64,000 nt of DNA from Microplitis mediator (lineage: Eukaryota; Arthropoda; Insecta; Hymenoptera; Braconidae), in NCBI RefSeq assembly GCF_029852145.1, contig NC_079971.1, positions 19,556,667-19,620,666 on the forward strand, in the 5' to 3' direction. A program made the translations under genes and the position numbers. Below are positions 26,027 to 37,594 of the stretch, one piece after another (position 1 is the stretch's first letter; each line of letters starts with the position of its first letter). Below the pieces are notes generated by a model. The model saw only the letters and a program-made list of their open reading frames with translations. It ran no database searches and was not told where the DNA came from.

Positions 26027-27494
26027 TGATCCGAAAGGGCATTGTTACCAAATCCCCTCTTAGATCATTCCATCTCCACCAAGTTCCTTGAGTCCACAAC
26101 TTCATATATTTAGTTGTTGCTTCTTTTCCACTTTGTCGTTCATACTCAGCTTCTTGTTCAATCCATCGTTGTATTGCGGCCTCTCGTGGGGTATAATTAT
26201 CATCAACCCATATGTCTGAACCTTTCAGCTTTGACCTTTGGGCCATGATGACTTTCTTGACGTCAATCGAGCCTAATGTAACAAGTGTTTTGTTACCTAT
26301 TCTTTTGATTGCTTTGATTCCCGGGTTGATGTTGAAGGCATTTTTCAGATATTTACCTGCTGTCATTGTATTATTCCAGTTGTCCTGCAGGTTTCCTCTA
26401 ACTACAATGTTATTCCTCCTAGCTTGCCTGACGCATCGTTCACTCTCCATTTCATCATGTCTGAGCCTTTCTGGTTTTCTTACCGGCTTGTCAAAGTGGA
26501 CTGTCCCATACGTTTTCTTATTCCTATTCTGCTTCCTGCTGACTGTGTTGTTTGCGGGCTCTTGATTATTCTGTTGTGTACCTGTCATGCTTTCTGACAC
26601 TGGCCTATGTCTATTCTCTTTTCCATTACAGGAGCTTTTACTTTTAGGAGCATGAATTGTTTCCTCTAGACTCCTATCACCCACAATACTTAGATCCTCG
26701 GGGGTAGTATGTGCACCTTCTCTTGTAACCTGTAGGTTTTTTAGTGGCTCTAGACTCCGCAAGAGCGTTTGTGCGTCTTGACAAAGTGGTCGTGTGTTAG
26801 ATTGGGGATTTTCAGCCTCCCGAGCAATATCATCGCTTTTTGTTGCCATGCCTTCTTGGATCTCTTTTCTAAAATCATTGAGTGATCTCATAATCCATAT
26901 TTTTAGTTTGTTGTTCTCCACTTTTATGTTCTGGATAAGTTCCTGCATTTTAGTGCAGTTCATGCACACATTATGCCGTGCTCTCGCATCATCCATTCTT
27001 CTAATCGTGTTATTCGGCTCTGAAAGATTTGATTCTTTGCTCTCTTCAGTTTCCTCCAAATTTTTTTGTTTTGGTGTACTTGTCATCTCGGGAAGTATTG
27101 TTAGGCTGTCATTACTACCATCTCCGTACTCATCTTCATTCGTAATGCCACTTTTGTCCTTACTTAGATCAACTGTCACATCCTCCCCTAGCTTCTCACA
27201 TTCAGTGAATTCTTCCTTCCTGTAAATTGCATTATCAAAGCTGGCAGCTCTCCTTGTAAAATATGGAGTCAGGGGTCTGTTATTGTTGTTTCGTAGCCAG
27301 CTTTCAGGTTTTGGCTTTCTACCTCTCTTACTTTTTGGAGTGTCATTGCTGATCTTAGCTGTGTTGTTGTTTCCATCCGCCATCTGTGTGTGCCCGTTAA
27401 TACTACTGTGTCCTGTTCCTTCATTCTCCACCATTCTTTCCTTTGCCCAAGACAGAGAGAGAAAGAAAAAGAAACTAACCTCCTTTGTGTTCAA
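26019..27494 (-). CDS. LINE ORF1 (RNA-binding gag-like protein), left arm
   Basis: Open for 491 residues; MVENEG at residue 21 may be the real start. It has an AT-hook-like KSKRGRKPK near residue 55, an acidic middle, a coiled-coil-like stretch (CTKMQELIQNIKVENNKLK) and a C-terminal RRM-like region (RRNNIVVRG, then VTLGSIDVKKVIMAQRSKLKG). ORF1 proteins of LINEs bind the element's RNA and accompany ORF2 protein. The end overlaps the ORF2 start by 8 bp. It is intact while ORF2 is dead. Differs from the right arm at two visible residues: I and N here against M and D there, both A/G transitions. Confidence 0.85.
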   Translation of the reverse strand: MNTKEVSFFFFLSLSWAKERMVENEGTGHSSINGHTQMADGNNNTAKISNDTPKSKRGRKPKPESWLRNNNNRPLTPYFTRRAASFDNAIYRKEEFTECEKLGEDVTVDLSKDKSGITNEDEYGDGSNDSLTILPEMTSTPKQKNLEETEESKESNLSEPNNTIRRMDDARARHNVCMNCTKMQELIQNIKVENNKLKIWIMRSLNDFRKEIQEGMATKSDDIAREAENPQSNTRPLCQDAQTLLRSLEPLKNLQVTREGAHTTPEDLSIVGDRSLEETIHAPKSKSSCNGKENRHRPVSESMTGTQQNNQEPANNTVSRKQNRNKKTYGTVHFDKPVRKPERLRHDEMESERCVRQARRNNIVVRGNLQDNWNNTMTAGKYLKNAFNINPGIKAIKRIGNKTLVTLGSIDVKKVIMAQRSKLKGSDIWVDDNYTPREAAIQRWIEQEAEYERQSGKEATTKYMKLWTQGTWWRWNDLRGDLVTMPFRISA

Positions 27495-27499
27495 TTGAT

Positions 27500-29030
27500 T
27501 GACCTTTATTGTTTTACTTATTCTTGCAGTTCAAATTATGTTTTTACTCGTATTATTGTTATGGCCCACTTAACTTCATTATTCAGTATCACTCCTGTTA
27601 ATTATTGAAACTACTATCACTTCAAAAGTTAGGTTTTTCAGCAGCAACTATAAAAGCACGTTTATCCACTTTGCAGGTCAAGCGCCCTCTCTAATACGAA
27701 ATTATTATGTTTTTTTCTTAATCGAAAATCTTTATTTAATTGCTCTTTAAATTTCATAAAACCAAGTGGTTGTAGTAAAATGAATAAGTACAACATATAA
27801 AAGTTTCGGTTCAACATTAGTAGGTTCATCCAGTAGCTACCGTTCAAACCTAGCGATCAGAAGAACGGCAGTTCGAGCCCAGAGCCCAGCAGAATTTTCA
27901 CCGAGTTTTTTCACGTCATTTACGTCACTTAAATAGTTTAAACGTTAATGATCACAAACTCTATTAGGATAATAATAATAAATTTTTTTTTAAATTAAAT
28001 TTATTTATTTTTTCGATACATGGGCCAAGTCTGGCAAGCAAGCATGGGCCAGGTCTGGCAAACAAGCATGGCTCAGTTATGGCCACCACGCATGGGCCAG
28101 CCTTGGCAATGATGCCTGGGCCATTGGTAACAACCAAGCCTGGCACCCTGTTATCATCCCAGACTTTTGCCAAAGCTGGGCCAAAGCGGGTTTACAAGCA
28201 TGGGCCAGAGATCGACAGCATTGCGCCAAGCGTGGTCCATATCTGGCCCCGTCGTATTTTCCTGTATGGATTTTCGAATTGTTCCTATTTAACACAATAG
28301 GAAAAATTCCTATAAGCCTTATTAAAAGAAGCGATTTAAAACGATTTGTAATGTTAAGTTTTCATAAGAAGAGCGATTCAAAAGTATTCAAAAGCATTAA
28401 AAAGTATTTAAAATTTTTTTTTCTCTTATCGTTTTAAATCACTTCTTTTAATGAGGGAATAACAGGATTTATTACTATGTTCATATGCACGGAAAGAAAA
28501 TTATGGGAACTTTTGCTATGCATTATGGGAATAGTTTCCATAGTATGTAGCAAAATTAATCTGTAACAGCTACCGAAATAATCGCTAACACCTAGCGATT
28601 GCCAATCGGTAGCTGCTACCGATAAGTTGTTTCCGTGATGTACAGATATATCTTATAAGAAATATTAGTTTTAGAGAAATATCTAAAAAATCAATCAAAT
28701 AATTGGAATTGGGTTAACAATTTAAATGACCATTTTAATGAAGTAAACGTCTGGTTTATTTGGCTTTTATAGGATTTCAATTTTTGTTCCATACCGATTT
28801 AAAAATGAGTCTCAGAAACTCCTCAAGTAGCATTGGTTACATAATTGACGGCCCAGTTATTAGTTTAGGTTAGAAATTGGTGATATGAAAATTTTTAGCA
28901 GAATAGATAAATACTATAGCTAAGTTCATATCGAATACGTGTAACGTTTGAAGCATAGGTTAAAATTGTCTTATGTAGCGAAATGTTGCATGAAAATTTT
29001 TTTATTAAGGTATTTACTCGGGAATAATCA
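27500..29030. other. LINE 5' flank, minisatellite and short palindromes (left arm; mirror 49816-51346)
   Basis: No gene. Holds the LINE 5' region, a 24-bp minisatellite (28019-28250), a self-complementary stretch around GAAGCGATTTAAAACGAT/ATCGTTTTAAATCACTTC (28328-28445), and short GGAA/TTCC palindromes (28495-28560) like those in the spacer. The GAGGGCGCTTGACCTG block (27677-27692) resembles nothing I recognise. Confidence 0.55.
28019..28250 (+). repeat. 24-bp minisatellite (CATGGGCCAGGTCTGGCAAA type), left arm
   Basis: Units begin at 28019, 28043, 28067, 28091, 28115 and 28139 with exact 24-bp spacing, then degrade. Mirror copy at 50596-50827. The 24-bp phase leaves open frames on both strands that are probably not genes. 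Confidence 0.8.
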
Positions 29031-29066
29031 ACTTGATAAGCATTTATACGTTTTGAAAAATTTGGT

Positions 29067-29082
29067 GGCCCTGAAAAGGGCC
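29067..29082 (-). terminator. Histone mRNA 3' stem-loop of H2B (left)
   Basis: On the minus strand GGCCCTTTTCAGGGCC, the canonical 6-bp stem and 4-nt loop bound by SLBP and cleaved with U7 snRNP. It lies about 30 bp after the H2B stop. Preceded at once by AATAAACCAAAC and followed by ACCAAATTTTTCAAAACG. Confidence 0.97.
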
Positions 29083-29109
29083 GTTTGGTTTATTGAGGGA
29101 TTGGAAAGT

Positions 29110-29484
29110 TTACTTGGAGCTAGTGTATTTAGTGACAGCTTTGGTTCCTTCACTGACTGCGTGCTTGGCCAATTCACCGGGTAATAGTAGACGGACTGCA
29201 GTTTGAATCTCCCGGGATGTGATGGTAGAACGCTTGTTGTAATGCGCGAGTCTGGAAGCTTCAGCCGCAATACGTTCAAAGATGTCGTTGACGAAACTGT
29301 TCATGATACTCATGGCTTTACTGGAGACTCCAGTATCAGGATGAACTTGTTTCAAAACTTTGTAGATGTAGATGGCGTAACTTTCCTTCCTCTTCTTCTT
29401 ACGTCCTTTTTTGTCGGACTTGGTGATGTTCTTTTGAGCCTTGCCCGACTTTTTCACAGCTTTACCGCTTGTTTTAGGAGGCAT
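29110..29484 (-). CDS. H2B: Histone H2B (left arm)
   Basis: 124 residues. It begins with a basic tail (MPPKTSGKAVKKSGKAQK), followed by the histone fold (ESYAIYIYKVLKQVHPDTG, SFVNDIFERIAAEASRL) and the C-terminal helix ending in AVTKYTSSK, which contains the conserved C-terminal lysine that is ubiquitylated in H2B. H2B pairs with H2A in the nucleosome core. No intron, as in replication-dependent histones. Divergent from H2A across 478 bp; a TATA-like CTTAAAAAAG lies 67-76 bp upstream on the minus strand (29551-29560). Identical to the right-arm copy. Confidence 0.98.
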   Translation of the reverse strand: MPPKTSGKAVKKSGKAQKNITKSDKKGRKKKRKESYAIYIYKVLKQVHPDTGVSSKAMSIMNSFVNDIFERIAAEASRLAHYNKRSTITSREIQTAVRLLLPGELAKHAVSEGTKAVTKYTSSK

Positions 29485-29962
29485 GATGATAACTGATTTA
29501 ACCCTAGTACAAGACTGGAGTCAAAATGTGAATTTGCCAACCTTTGGTTTCTTTTTTAAGAGCTGACGCACTCGTGTGAGCGAACCAATGATATTGCATA
29601 CCATCGGGTGGAGGGGATACGCGTAATCCTATTGGATCGCAGGTACCGACAAGGGACAATAACAATAGTAATCCTTCTGGAATCTGCGATCCAATGAAAT
29701 CGTCAGATTTGTGGAGGGGTATATTTCTCAGATTGTGAGTGGCTCGCAGTAACCGATAAAAAATAATAACAATATGAATTGCATCGGAACCTGCGACCGA
29801 ATTGAAAAGCAGTATTACTGGAGGGGATAATTCCTACACTGTGACTGGCTCGCAGTAACCGACGTAAAGTTGGGAAATACAGTGACTTTAGCTGCGAAAA
29901 GCACAATTTGTCTCTGACGCATTTGAGTAAATTACGTGTTCCGTTCACTCTAACTTACAATC
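29485..29962. promoter_or_regulatory. Bidirectional H2B/H2A promoter with three repeated modules (left)
   Basis: A 478-bp divergent intergenic region. Three related modules of about 100 bp each carry TGGAGGGG (near 29612, 29712 and 29819). Modules 2 and 3 also have GGCTCGCAGTAACCGA; module 1 has TCGCAGGTACCGACAA. CCAAT-type boxes (CTATTGGATCG, GATCCAATG) accompany them. The layout suggests internal duplication of a shared histone control unit. Mirror copy: 48884-49361. Confidence 0.75.
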
Positions 29963-30340
29963 ATGTCTGGTCGCGGTAAAGGTGGTAAAGTAAAGGGAAA
30001 GTCAAAGACCCGTTCAAGTCGTGCTGGACTTCAGTTCCCAGTGGGTCGTATCCATCGTATGTTGCGCAAAGGCAACTACGCAGAACGTGTCGGAGCTGGT
30101 GCTCCAGTGTACTTAGCAGCTGTTATGGAATACCTCGCTGCTGAAGTACTTGAGTTGGCAGGTAACGCTGCTCGTGATAACAAGAAGACTCGTATCATCC
30201 CACGTCATCTTCAGCTGGCCATCCGTAACGATGAAGAGTTGAACAAACTTCTTTCTGGAGTTACCATCGCCCAAGGTGGAGTTCTGCCCAATATCCAAGC
30301 TGTCTTGTTGCCCAAAAAGACCGAAAAAAGCAGTTCCTAA
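29963..30340 (+). CDS. H2A: Histone H2A (left arm)
   Basis: 125 residues, canonical H2A: the MSGRGKGGKVKGKSKTRSSR tail, the fold from AGLQFPVGRIHRMLRKGNY through AARDNKKTRIIPRHLQLAI, and acidic-patch residues in NDEELNKLL. The C-terminus LLPKKTEKSSS lacks the SQ(E/D) motif of H2A.X and the H2A.Z signature, so it is the replication-dependent form. No intron. Convergent with H3 across 1.2 kb. Identical to the right-arm copy. Confidence 0.98.
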   Translation: MSGRGKGGKVKGKSKTRSSRAGLQFPVGRIHRMLRKGNYAERVGAGAPVYLAAVMEYLAAEVLELAGNAARDNKKTRIIPRHLQLAIRNDEELNKLLSGVTIAQGGVLPNIQAVLLPKKTEKSSS

Positions 30341-30370
30341 ATTACTATCCACTTTTCTAATAAACAAAAC

Positions 30371-30386
30371 GGCCCTTTTCAGGGCC
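30371..30386 (+). terminator. Histone mRNA 3' stem-loop of H2A (left)
   Basis: GGCCCTTTTCAGGGCC, 31 bp after the stop, preceded by AATAAACAAAAC and followed by ACCAAATTTTTCAAAACG. Confidence 0.97.
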
Positions 30387-31535
30387 ACCAAATTTTTCAA
30401 AACGTTAAAAACTATCTTGTTCATAATGAGGCGCCAAGTTTTAAAGACACAATAACCATAATTTTAATGGTATCACAAACAACTTAAGAGTAGGGTAAGG
30501 TTCATTCGTACAAAGAAAGACATCTTTTTGTGAATTTTTTTTTGTAACGACACCGTTAAAATCTCTTTATTCAAACCAATGGTACATTAAAGTATTACGT
30601 TTGAAGAATATTGTATGAAATTTTCACAAAGAAATATTAGAAAATACAGCAATGGCAGCAATTACTCGGACGTGCCTCGGAAAAAAGTAGGAGAGCGGTG
30701 CCCCTTCATAACTTTGTGCTAGATCACTTGAAATCAAAGTTTATTCATTAGATAATAGTTTTTCCCAAGTAATTCTAGGAGGGTTTGTCAAAATTTCACT
30801 TTTTTGGAAAACTAAAGGGGAAAAACGCGATTTTTTTTTAGAAAATTGGCTTATTTTCATATTAAAAAAATAAAAATTATTAATAAATTTTAAAAAATCT
30901 CTCCAGCGTTACCTCGTAAATTATGTACAGAAATAGTGTTCAAAATTCCGAAAGGATCGGTGCAGTAGTTTTGAAGTTATGAGGGGCACCAACTTTGAAA
31001 ACGTGAGTTGTGGAAAAAACGCTACAAAGTTTTGAACACTAAAAATTCTAGTATAAAGCATCTTTAAGCGAATTTTATCGGCTTACCTCACACGCAATCA
31101 TGAATGCCACGTTGAAATTTCTATAAGTAAAACTGGAAGGTTAGATTAGGTATTATACAGAGATCGAAACATTTGCCACTTAACAAGCAGTCAGATCGGG
31201 TAGGTATAAAAATCCGACGGCTCGAATCACCTTTTGTCTAATCCTTACTATCTCCCCTATTCGTATTGTACTGACTCGACGCTTCCCGTTTGTATTTTCG
31301 GCCCTTATCGGAAAATCCACCACTCCAACTTATTTTCTAATTGGATCTTGGGGACGAGCCCCTTAAATTAGCGCGCCCGGCGATAAGTCGATGAAATAGT
31401 AACGCATATGGGGTATTTAGGGTAATTAATCAACCGCGGGAAATCAGGTTGATTTAAATTTGAAAATTTAAGTTTTTACCCCGTTACATTATAAATAAAT
31501 GATTTCTTGAGTTTTCTTAGTATGAAAAATTTGAT
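30387..31535. other. H2A-H3 convergent intergenic region (left; mirror 47311-48459)
   Basis: Gene-free. 30640-31020 has self-similar text around 'GGGGCACC' and 'CGCTACAAAG'; the part at 31290-31490 is a repeat fragment ending in TTACCCCGTTACA, shared with the spacer (37390-37594). Nothing else recognised. Confidence 0.55.
31290..31490 (+). repeat. Fragment of a repeat ending TTACCCCGTTACA (left arm; mirror 47356-47556)
   Basis: Shares TTTTCGGC..TATCGGAAAA, then ATTAGCGCGCCCGGCGATAA and the end TTACCCCGTTACA with 37390-37594 in the spacer, in the same order. Ends in ...GTTACA are LTR-like, but no second LTR, primer-binding site or pol was found. Class unknown. Confidence 0.6.
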
Positions 31536-31551
31536 GGCCCTGAAAAGGGCC
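31536..31551 (-). terminator. Histone mRNA 3' stem-loop of H3 (left)
   Basis: Minus strand GGCCCTTTTCAGGGCC, 33 bp after the stop, preceded by AATAAACCAAAC and followed by ATCAAATTTTTCATAC. Confidence 0.97.
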
Positions 31552-31584
31552 GTTTGGTTTATTGGTTTCTGATGTTGAAAAAAT

Positions 31585-32617
<1,033 letters not shown>

Positions 32618-32652
32618 TTCATTTATCTGCTGCTTCGATCAATAAACAAAAC

Positions 32653-32668
32653 GGCCCTTTTCAGGGCC
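32653..32668 (+). terminator. Histone mRNA 3' stem-loop of H4 (left)
   Basis: GGCCCTTTTCAGGGCC, 36 bp after the stop, preceded by AATAAACAAAAC and followed by ACCAAATTTCTCATACG. Confidence 0.97.
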
Positions 32669-32762
32669 ACCAAATTTCTCATACGTTTGAAGTTCTTCAA
32701 GCTTTACTATACATAATAAATCCCAATAAAATCATCCATCCTCTATTAAAACACAAGCTTAC

Positions 32763-32907
32763 TCTCTAAACATGAATTAGTGAAAATAAGTGAACATTCA
32801 CTAATTCAGAGTACCAATCTAACCACTTTTTGGAATTATTGGTTCGATTTGCACTTCAAATTAATGAATATTCACTTATTTTTACTAATTCATGTTTAGA
32901 GAGTCCT
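32763..32907. mobile_element. About 145-bp hairpin repeat downstream of H4 (left; mirror 45939-46083)
   Basis: CTCTCTAAACATGAATTAGT at the left is mirrored by ACTAATTCATGTTTAGAGAG at the right. Half copies are found in the spacer at about 42190-42257 and 44735-44765. Confidence 0.75.
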
Positions 32908-33313
32908 AATGTTCTACTTATAAATTTTATTTGAAAATGTGAGAGTTATTCTGAGAACAAACCCATTAACAAAACTATCCATAACTACAGTCGAATCCCA
33001 TTAACTTGGGCAGGTAGTCTACGGAAGAGTTGAAATTTCCTGGAAATTATTTTTTTCAGTTTCAAAATTCTCTCTATTTCTGATTAAGTTGAATACAAAA
33101 AGCTGTTAGTTCTGCTGTTATCTTATTTAAGACTTTTACAAAAATTAATATATAAGTTTCGTTTATATTTTGTTTTATACTTGTAGTTTGTACTTTTTAT
33201 TTGTGGAAAAATTTGAAAAAAAAAACACTTTATCATTTTTGAATCTCAACAACTAATCTTAGCCTATTCTTAACATTAAAACTTAAAGCTACTATACAAA
33301 GTATTTACAAGAG

Positions 33314-34187
33314 TTAGAATATTAAGTTATGAGGTAATTTATATTTAATTTTAAATGATGCATTAGTGTGATTGTATACGCCAATATCTGAAAGTATGTT
33401 TAAATGTTGTGTTCTCTGTCTGTAAAATAGTTCAGTTTGTGTATATATATCACTACTAATTTGATTAATATTGAGTTGATCTCGTATTTCTCTATTAGTG
33501 GTTGTGGGATCCGCGTTACTGATTATTCGGAGCGTTTTGTTTGCAAGTGTTATTATTTTTTTAATATTAGATTTAAATGTATTGTTCCGCATTGGTGCAG
33601 CGTGGTGTAATATAGGTTTTATCATCATTTTATAAAGTGTAAGCTTATTATGGACACTTAATTTACTTTTCTTACATAATAGGGGAGATAGGATTCCTTT
33701 TATTTGGTTTGCTTTAATACATGTTTTTTGTATGTGTTTAGAATACGTTAACTTATTATCTAAAATTACACCAAGATACTTAGCACTATTATTTGGCTCA
33801 ATTTTTTCTTTATTAATATTAATGAAGTTTTTTTCTATGAGAAAATAGAATCAACTCCGTTTTGGCAGCGTTGATCCTGATTTTCCATATATCGTAATAT
33901 GCGAGTAGTTTATCCAGTCTCCTCTGAATGAGTTTGATGGCTTGTTTTTTATACCAGGAAGCAGTGAATAGTGCTGTATTATTGGCAAATAGGGTAGTTT
34001 GTGTTTCATCTTCTCTATATAAATCGTTTATGTAATATAAGAATAGAATCGGTCCTAATATTGAGCCCTGAGGCACTCCTGCAGCTATATTTTGTTTTAG
34101 CGAGGGAGTATCATTAATTATTACTTGGAATGATCTATTAGTTAGGTAGTTTTGAATTAGTTTGATAAAGTGTATGGGTATATATAC
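33314..34187 (-). pseudogene. Jockey-type LINE reverse transcriptase fragment, broken (left, spans inner arm edge)
   Basis: Reads AAGVPQGSILGPILFLYYIND (motif B region) and LFANNTALF, where FADD has become FANN, so the catalytic aspartates are lost. This is followed by KKQAIKLIQRRLDKLLAYYD, a thumb-like region and a C-terminal piece (33628-33314, ends LPHNLIF). A frameshift lies near 33820. It is split upstream at 34187 by the palindromic transposon. Only 33314-33958 is in the arm; the rest exists on this side alone. Confidence 0.85.
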
Positions 34188-35328
34188 TAGGGTGGTCCGT
34201 TTGGAACGACTATTTTTTTTTTCTCGCTCCCACTGAAAAATATTGTTGTAGACATTGAAAAAAAAATTCTCTGAAAGTTTTAGCTCTTAATTTTAATTCT
34301 AAGTACTTTACATTTGATTTTGACATTTTCCCATTTAAAATACATAGGAAAGTTGGGATTTTTTTTTTAATTCTCTATAACTCAGCCGCATTTTAAGTTA
34401 TCGGGTCGCCGTTTGTGGCATTTTTTAGGTAATTTGATACTCTTCAAAAGTTTCCTTAATAGTTTTACTCTGACTTTAATTGTTTTTTCTGTATCGGTTC
34501 TGAAAATAATTTTTTTAATAATAATTTGGGTTTTTAGTTGATATTCACTAGATAACGAAATTTACAGAAAAAGTGCAGATAACGATTTTTTACGAAATTT
34601 TATTCGCTACAAAAAAGGTCCTCTTAGTTAAGTAGCTTAAGTTCTCCGTTCACGTGATATAGGGATTTTAGTAATTTTGTAAATAAAATATTTGTCAAAA
34701 ATTTTTCCGAAGTTCATCAATTTGACCCCTTTTGATTTTAATGACTGGATTAAATTAATGAAAGGAAAATTATTTATTGATTTAAAATTGAAATGAAATA
34801 GCATTTGGTGGAATTTTTTGACAAATATTTTATTTACAAAATTACTAAAATCCCTATATCATGTGAACGGAGAACTTGAGCTACTTAACTAAGAGGACCT
34901 TTTTTGTAGCGAATAAAATTTCCTAAAAAATCGTTATCTGCACTTTTTCTGTAAATTTCGTTATTTAGTGAATTTCAACTAAAAACCCAAATTATTATTA
35001 AAAAAATTATTTTCAGAACCGATACAGAAAAAACAATTAAAGTCAGAGTAAAACTATCAAGGAAACTTTTGAAGAGTATCAAATTACCTAAAAAATGCCG
35101 CAAACGGCGACCCGATAACTTAAAATGCGGCTGAGTTATAGAGAATTAAAAAAAAAATCCCAACTTTCCTATGTATTTTAAATGGGAAAATTTCAAAATC
35201 AAATGTAAAGTACTTAGAATTAAAATTAAGAGCAAAAACTTTCAGAGAATTTTTTTTTCAATGTCTACAACAATATTTTTCAGTGGGAGCGAAAAAAAAA
35301 AAATAGTCGTTCCAAACGGACCACCCTA
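34188..35328. mobile_element. 1.14-kb palindromic transposon with 8-bp target duplication
   Basis: Begins TAGGGTGGTCCGTTTGGAAC and ends in its inverse. Arms of about 520 bp (coordinate sum 69516) flank roughly 95 bp of unpaired centre. ATATATAC lies immediately on both sides (34180-34187 and 35329-35336), an exact 8-bp target duplication. No coding sequence. An 8-bp duplication fits hAT-like or foldback elements; superfamily not determined. It inserted into or at the edge of the jockey-type fragment. Confidence 0.9.
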
Positions 35329-36320
35329 ATATATACCCATATGTCGACTTGATGCAGTTTCTGGAAATTATGACATCGAATGCCCCTTTTCTTTTGGAGA
35401 GTAAACTATGGCGCATGCGCTGTAACGTCTCTATGAATATTGCACATGATTATACACAACACATAGAAATGTATAGCATACTTAGACTGATTAGTAAAGC
35501 TAAGCCAGACGAAGCCAATATCAGTATAAGACAAAATCTAAATGTAAAAGATAAATTCCCATATTTTCCTCTCCATGTATAAATAAAATATGCATTTTAC
35601 CAAGTTCAGCTTCTGAAGTTCAACTGAAGCTTAGTTCGACCACACACTTACTATTTGATGTTGGATTATTTGTTTACGAGAATTAAACACAACTATTGTT
35701 ATGACTGATTTACTAATATGGTAACTAATATCAGTATTTACTATTAGGATCCTCGTTCTAAAGATGAATGAGTTCAAACGATATCATTCCAAGTCAGCAT
35801 AGCAACTTAGAAGAAAAAATTAATATTTCGCAAATAGAATACAATGACTTTTACCTACAAGAAAAAATCAAATTCATGGAATATTCCAAAAACATTCTAT
35901 AACAGGGCTAAGCTGCTACTCTGGTCGTCCTTACTAAGGGCGCCACTGGAAGTAATAACGGCCTCCCAGAGCCGGATCTTGGATCATCAGGGTCGGTGTA
36001 AAATTGATTTGTAAGAGAAGGAAGAGGAAGGATAATTTACAATTAATTAATTTATTTCACAATTAACAATTTTACCCTTTATTTATTCAACCTTGACAAT
36101 ATTTATTTAAACCTTTATCTTATAAACCTTATAACCGTTTATTACCTTATTAAACCTTATTACCTATAGACTTTATTACCTAATGTCAACTACCTTTGAC
36201 TATCTTAAAACAATAATTAATAAACTCTTAATTAAGCCACTACCTTTGGCTATGCTACACACACACTCACACTAAGTCCCCTGGACTTATAATACACACA
36301 CAACTTTTCTTAACTATTTT

Positions 36321-36496
36321 CCACGCGGCCAACAAGACCCTCTACGTGGCTAATATTTTCCCACGCGGTCCCCTGGACCCTCTACGCGATATAAAACCTT
36401 AATTAATTAATTCACGCGGTCCCCTGGACCCTCTACGTGATTACGAAACCTTAATAACTATTTCACGCGGTCACCTTGACCCTCTACGTGATTACA
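36321..36496 (+). repeat. Minisatellite CACGCGGTCCCCTGGACCCT, four units
   Basis: CACGCGG occurs at 36322, 36362, 36413 and 36463, each followed by GACCCTCTACG; spacing 40, 51 and 50 bp. Each unit has the short palindrome GGTCCCCTGGACC (or a variant). Confidence 0.8.
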
Positions 36497-37389
36497 CTTA
36501 TTCAATTATTACCAAATTCTATAACTACACTTTCCATACTCACACACTTTACAATATAAAATTTCATTACCTATTTTCCGACTAAAATTTATTCCCATAT
36601 AATTAATTACTTCACTTTAAAATCACTAGTCAATTAACATTCATTATTTCTTATAACCACTACTACTTGCTTTACCAATTTAATCAATAATTTTGTTAAG
36701 ACGGTTTTAGGATTTATTTTTATTTTACCGCTTAACATTCAATTCACCGACTCTATATTCAATACTCAAAACTTGAACACGTTATACTTCACGATACCTT
36801 TAACGTTTGTATTTTATTTATTTGATTTTATTTAATTACTTAAATTAATTTAATTTATCCTATTATTAGTGACTAGATAATTTTGACTAGATTGCAATTG
36901 CTTTTCCGGCGAATGCCTTACACAACCTGCCTGGAAAATTCCAGAAGAATTTTCCGGCGATGCTTTATACAACCTGCCTGGAAATAACAAAGCTAATTAT
37001 ATTGAGACCGGTTTTCGATTGAATATTACACGAAAATAGACACGACAATACTTCGCGGACACGACGTATAACTGCGTATTTAATTAATAAATATTCTGGG
37101 AATATTCGATAAATTACTTATTACGATTTATGTTGAATTCTTACACCGTCGATTGTCCCGTATTAGTTGTCCTGGTCTGGTAATTGTCCTGGTCCGTGTA
37201 ATTGTCCGATTCCGTGTAGTTGTCCTGGTGGTTACTTGGTCCTCCCGGCTCGGTACTTCCCGGTTGTAACTTTGGGCGTCTGGATGTTTGCCCGATCCTA
37301 CTGACTCTGTCCTGAACGTCTGTTCAGTCTGGTCGTTCCGGTCACTACTCCTCATTTTCCACTGCTGTCTTCTAGTTTTATTAATTCCT

Positions 37390-37594
37390 CTCGATTATTT
37401 TCGGCAATGATCGGAAAACCCCTCCCTGATTAATTATGATTGGGCCTAGCGTGAGAGTATTTTCTATTAGCGCGCCCGGCGACAAGTCGAAAAACTTAAT
37501 CGAATGCTTAATTGGGGTAGCAGGTAAGGTAGGTGGCCATCAGTGATAAATCACAATTTTGGTCAATAGAATGACCCAATTTACCCCGTTACAA
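37390..37594 (+). repeat. Repeat fragment ending TTACCCCGTTACA (spacer copy)
   Basis: Shares ordered blocks with 31290-31490: TTTTCGGC..GATCGGAAAA, ATTAGCGCGCCCGGCGACAA and TTACCCCGTTACA. Clearly diverged from the arm copy. Confidence 0.6.

Noticed and set aside
27964..28300. Overlapping open frames on both strands (GP-rich peptides)
   Set aside because: Produced by the 24-bp minisatellite, whose period is a multiple of three and keeps all frames open.
35349..35582. 77-residue open frame next to the palindromic transposon
   Set aside because: No family resemblance; does not continue the interrupted LINE and starts within transposon flank.
36321..36496. CRISPR-like regular repeats (also 28019-28250 and 43157-43253)
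   Set aside because: Units are contiguous minisatellites without unique spacers, in a eukaryotic genome with introns and no cas genes.
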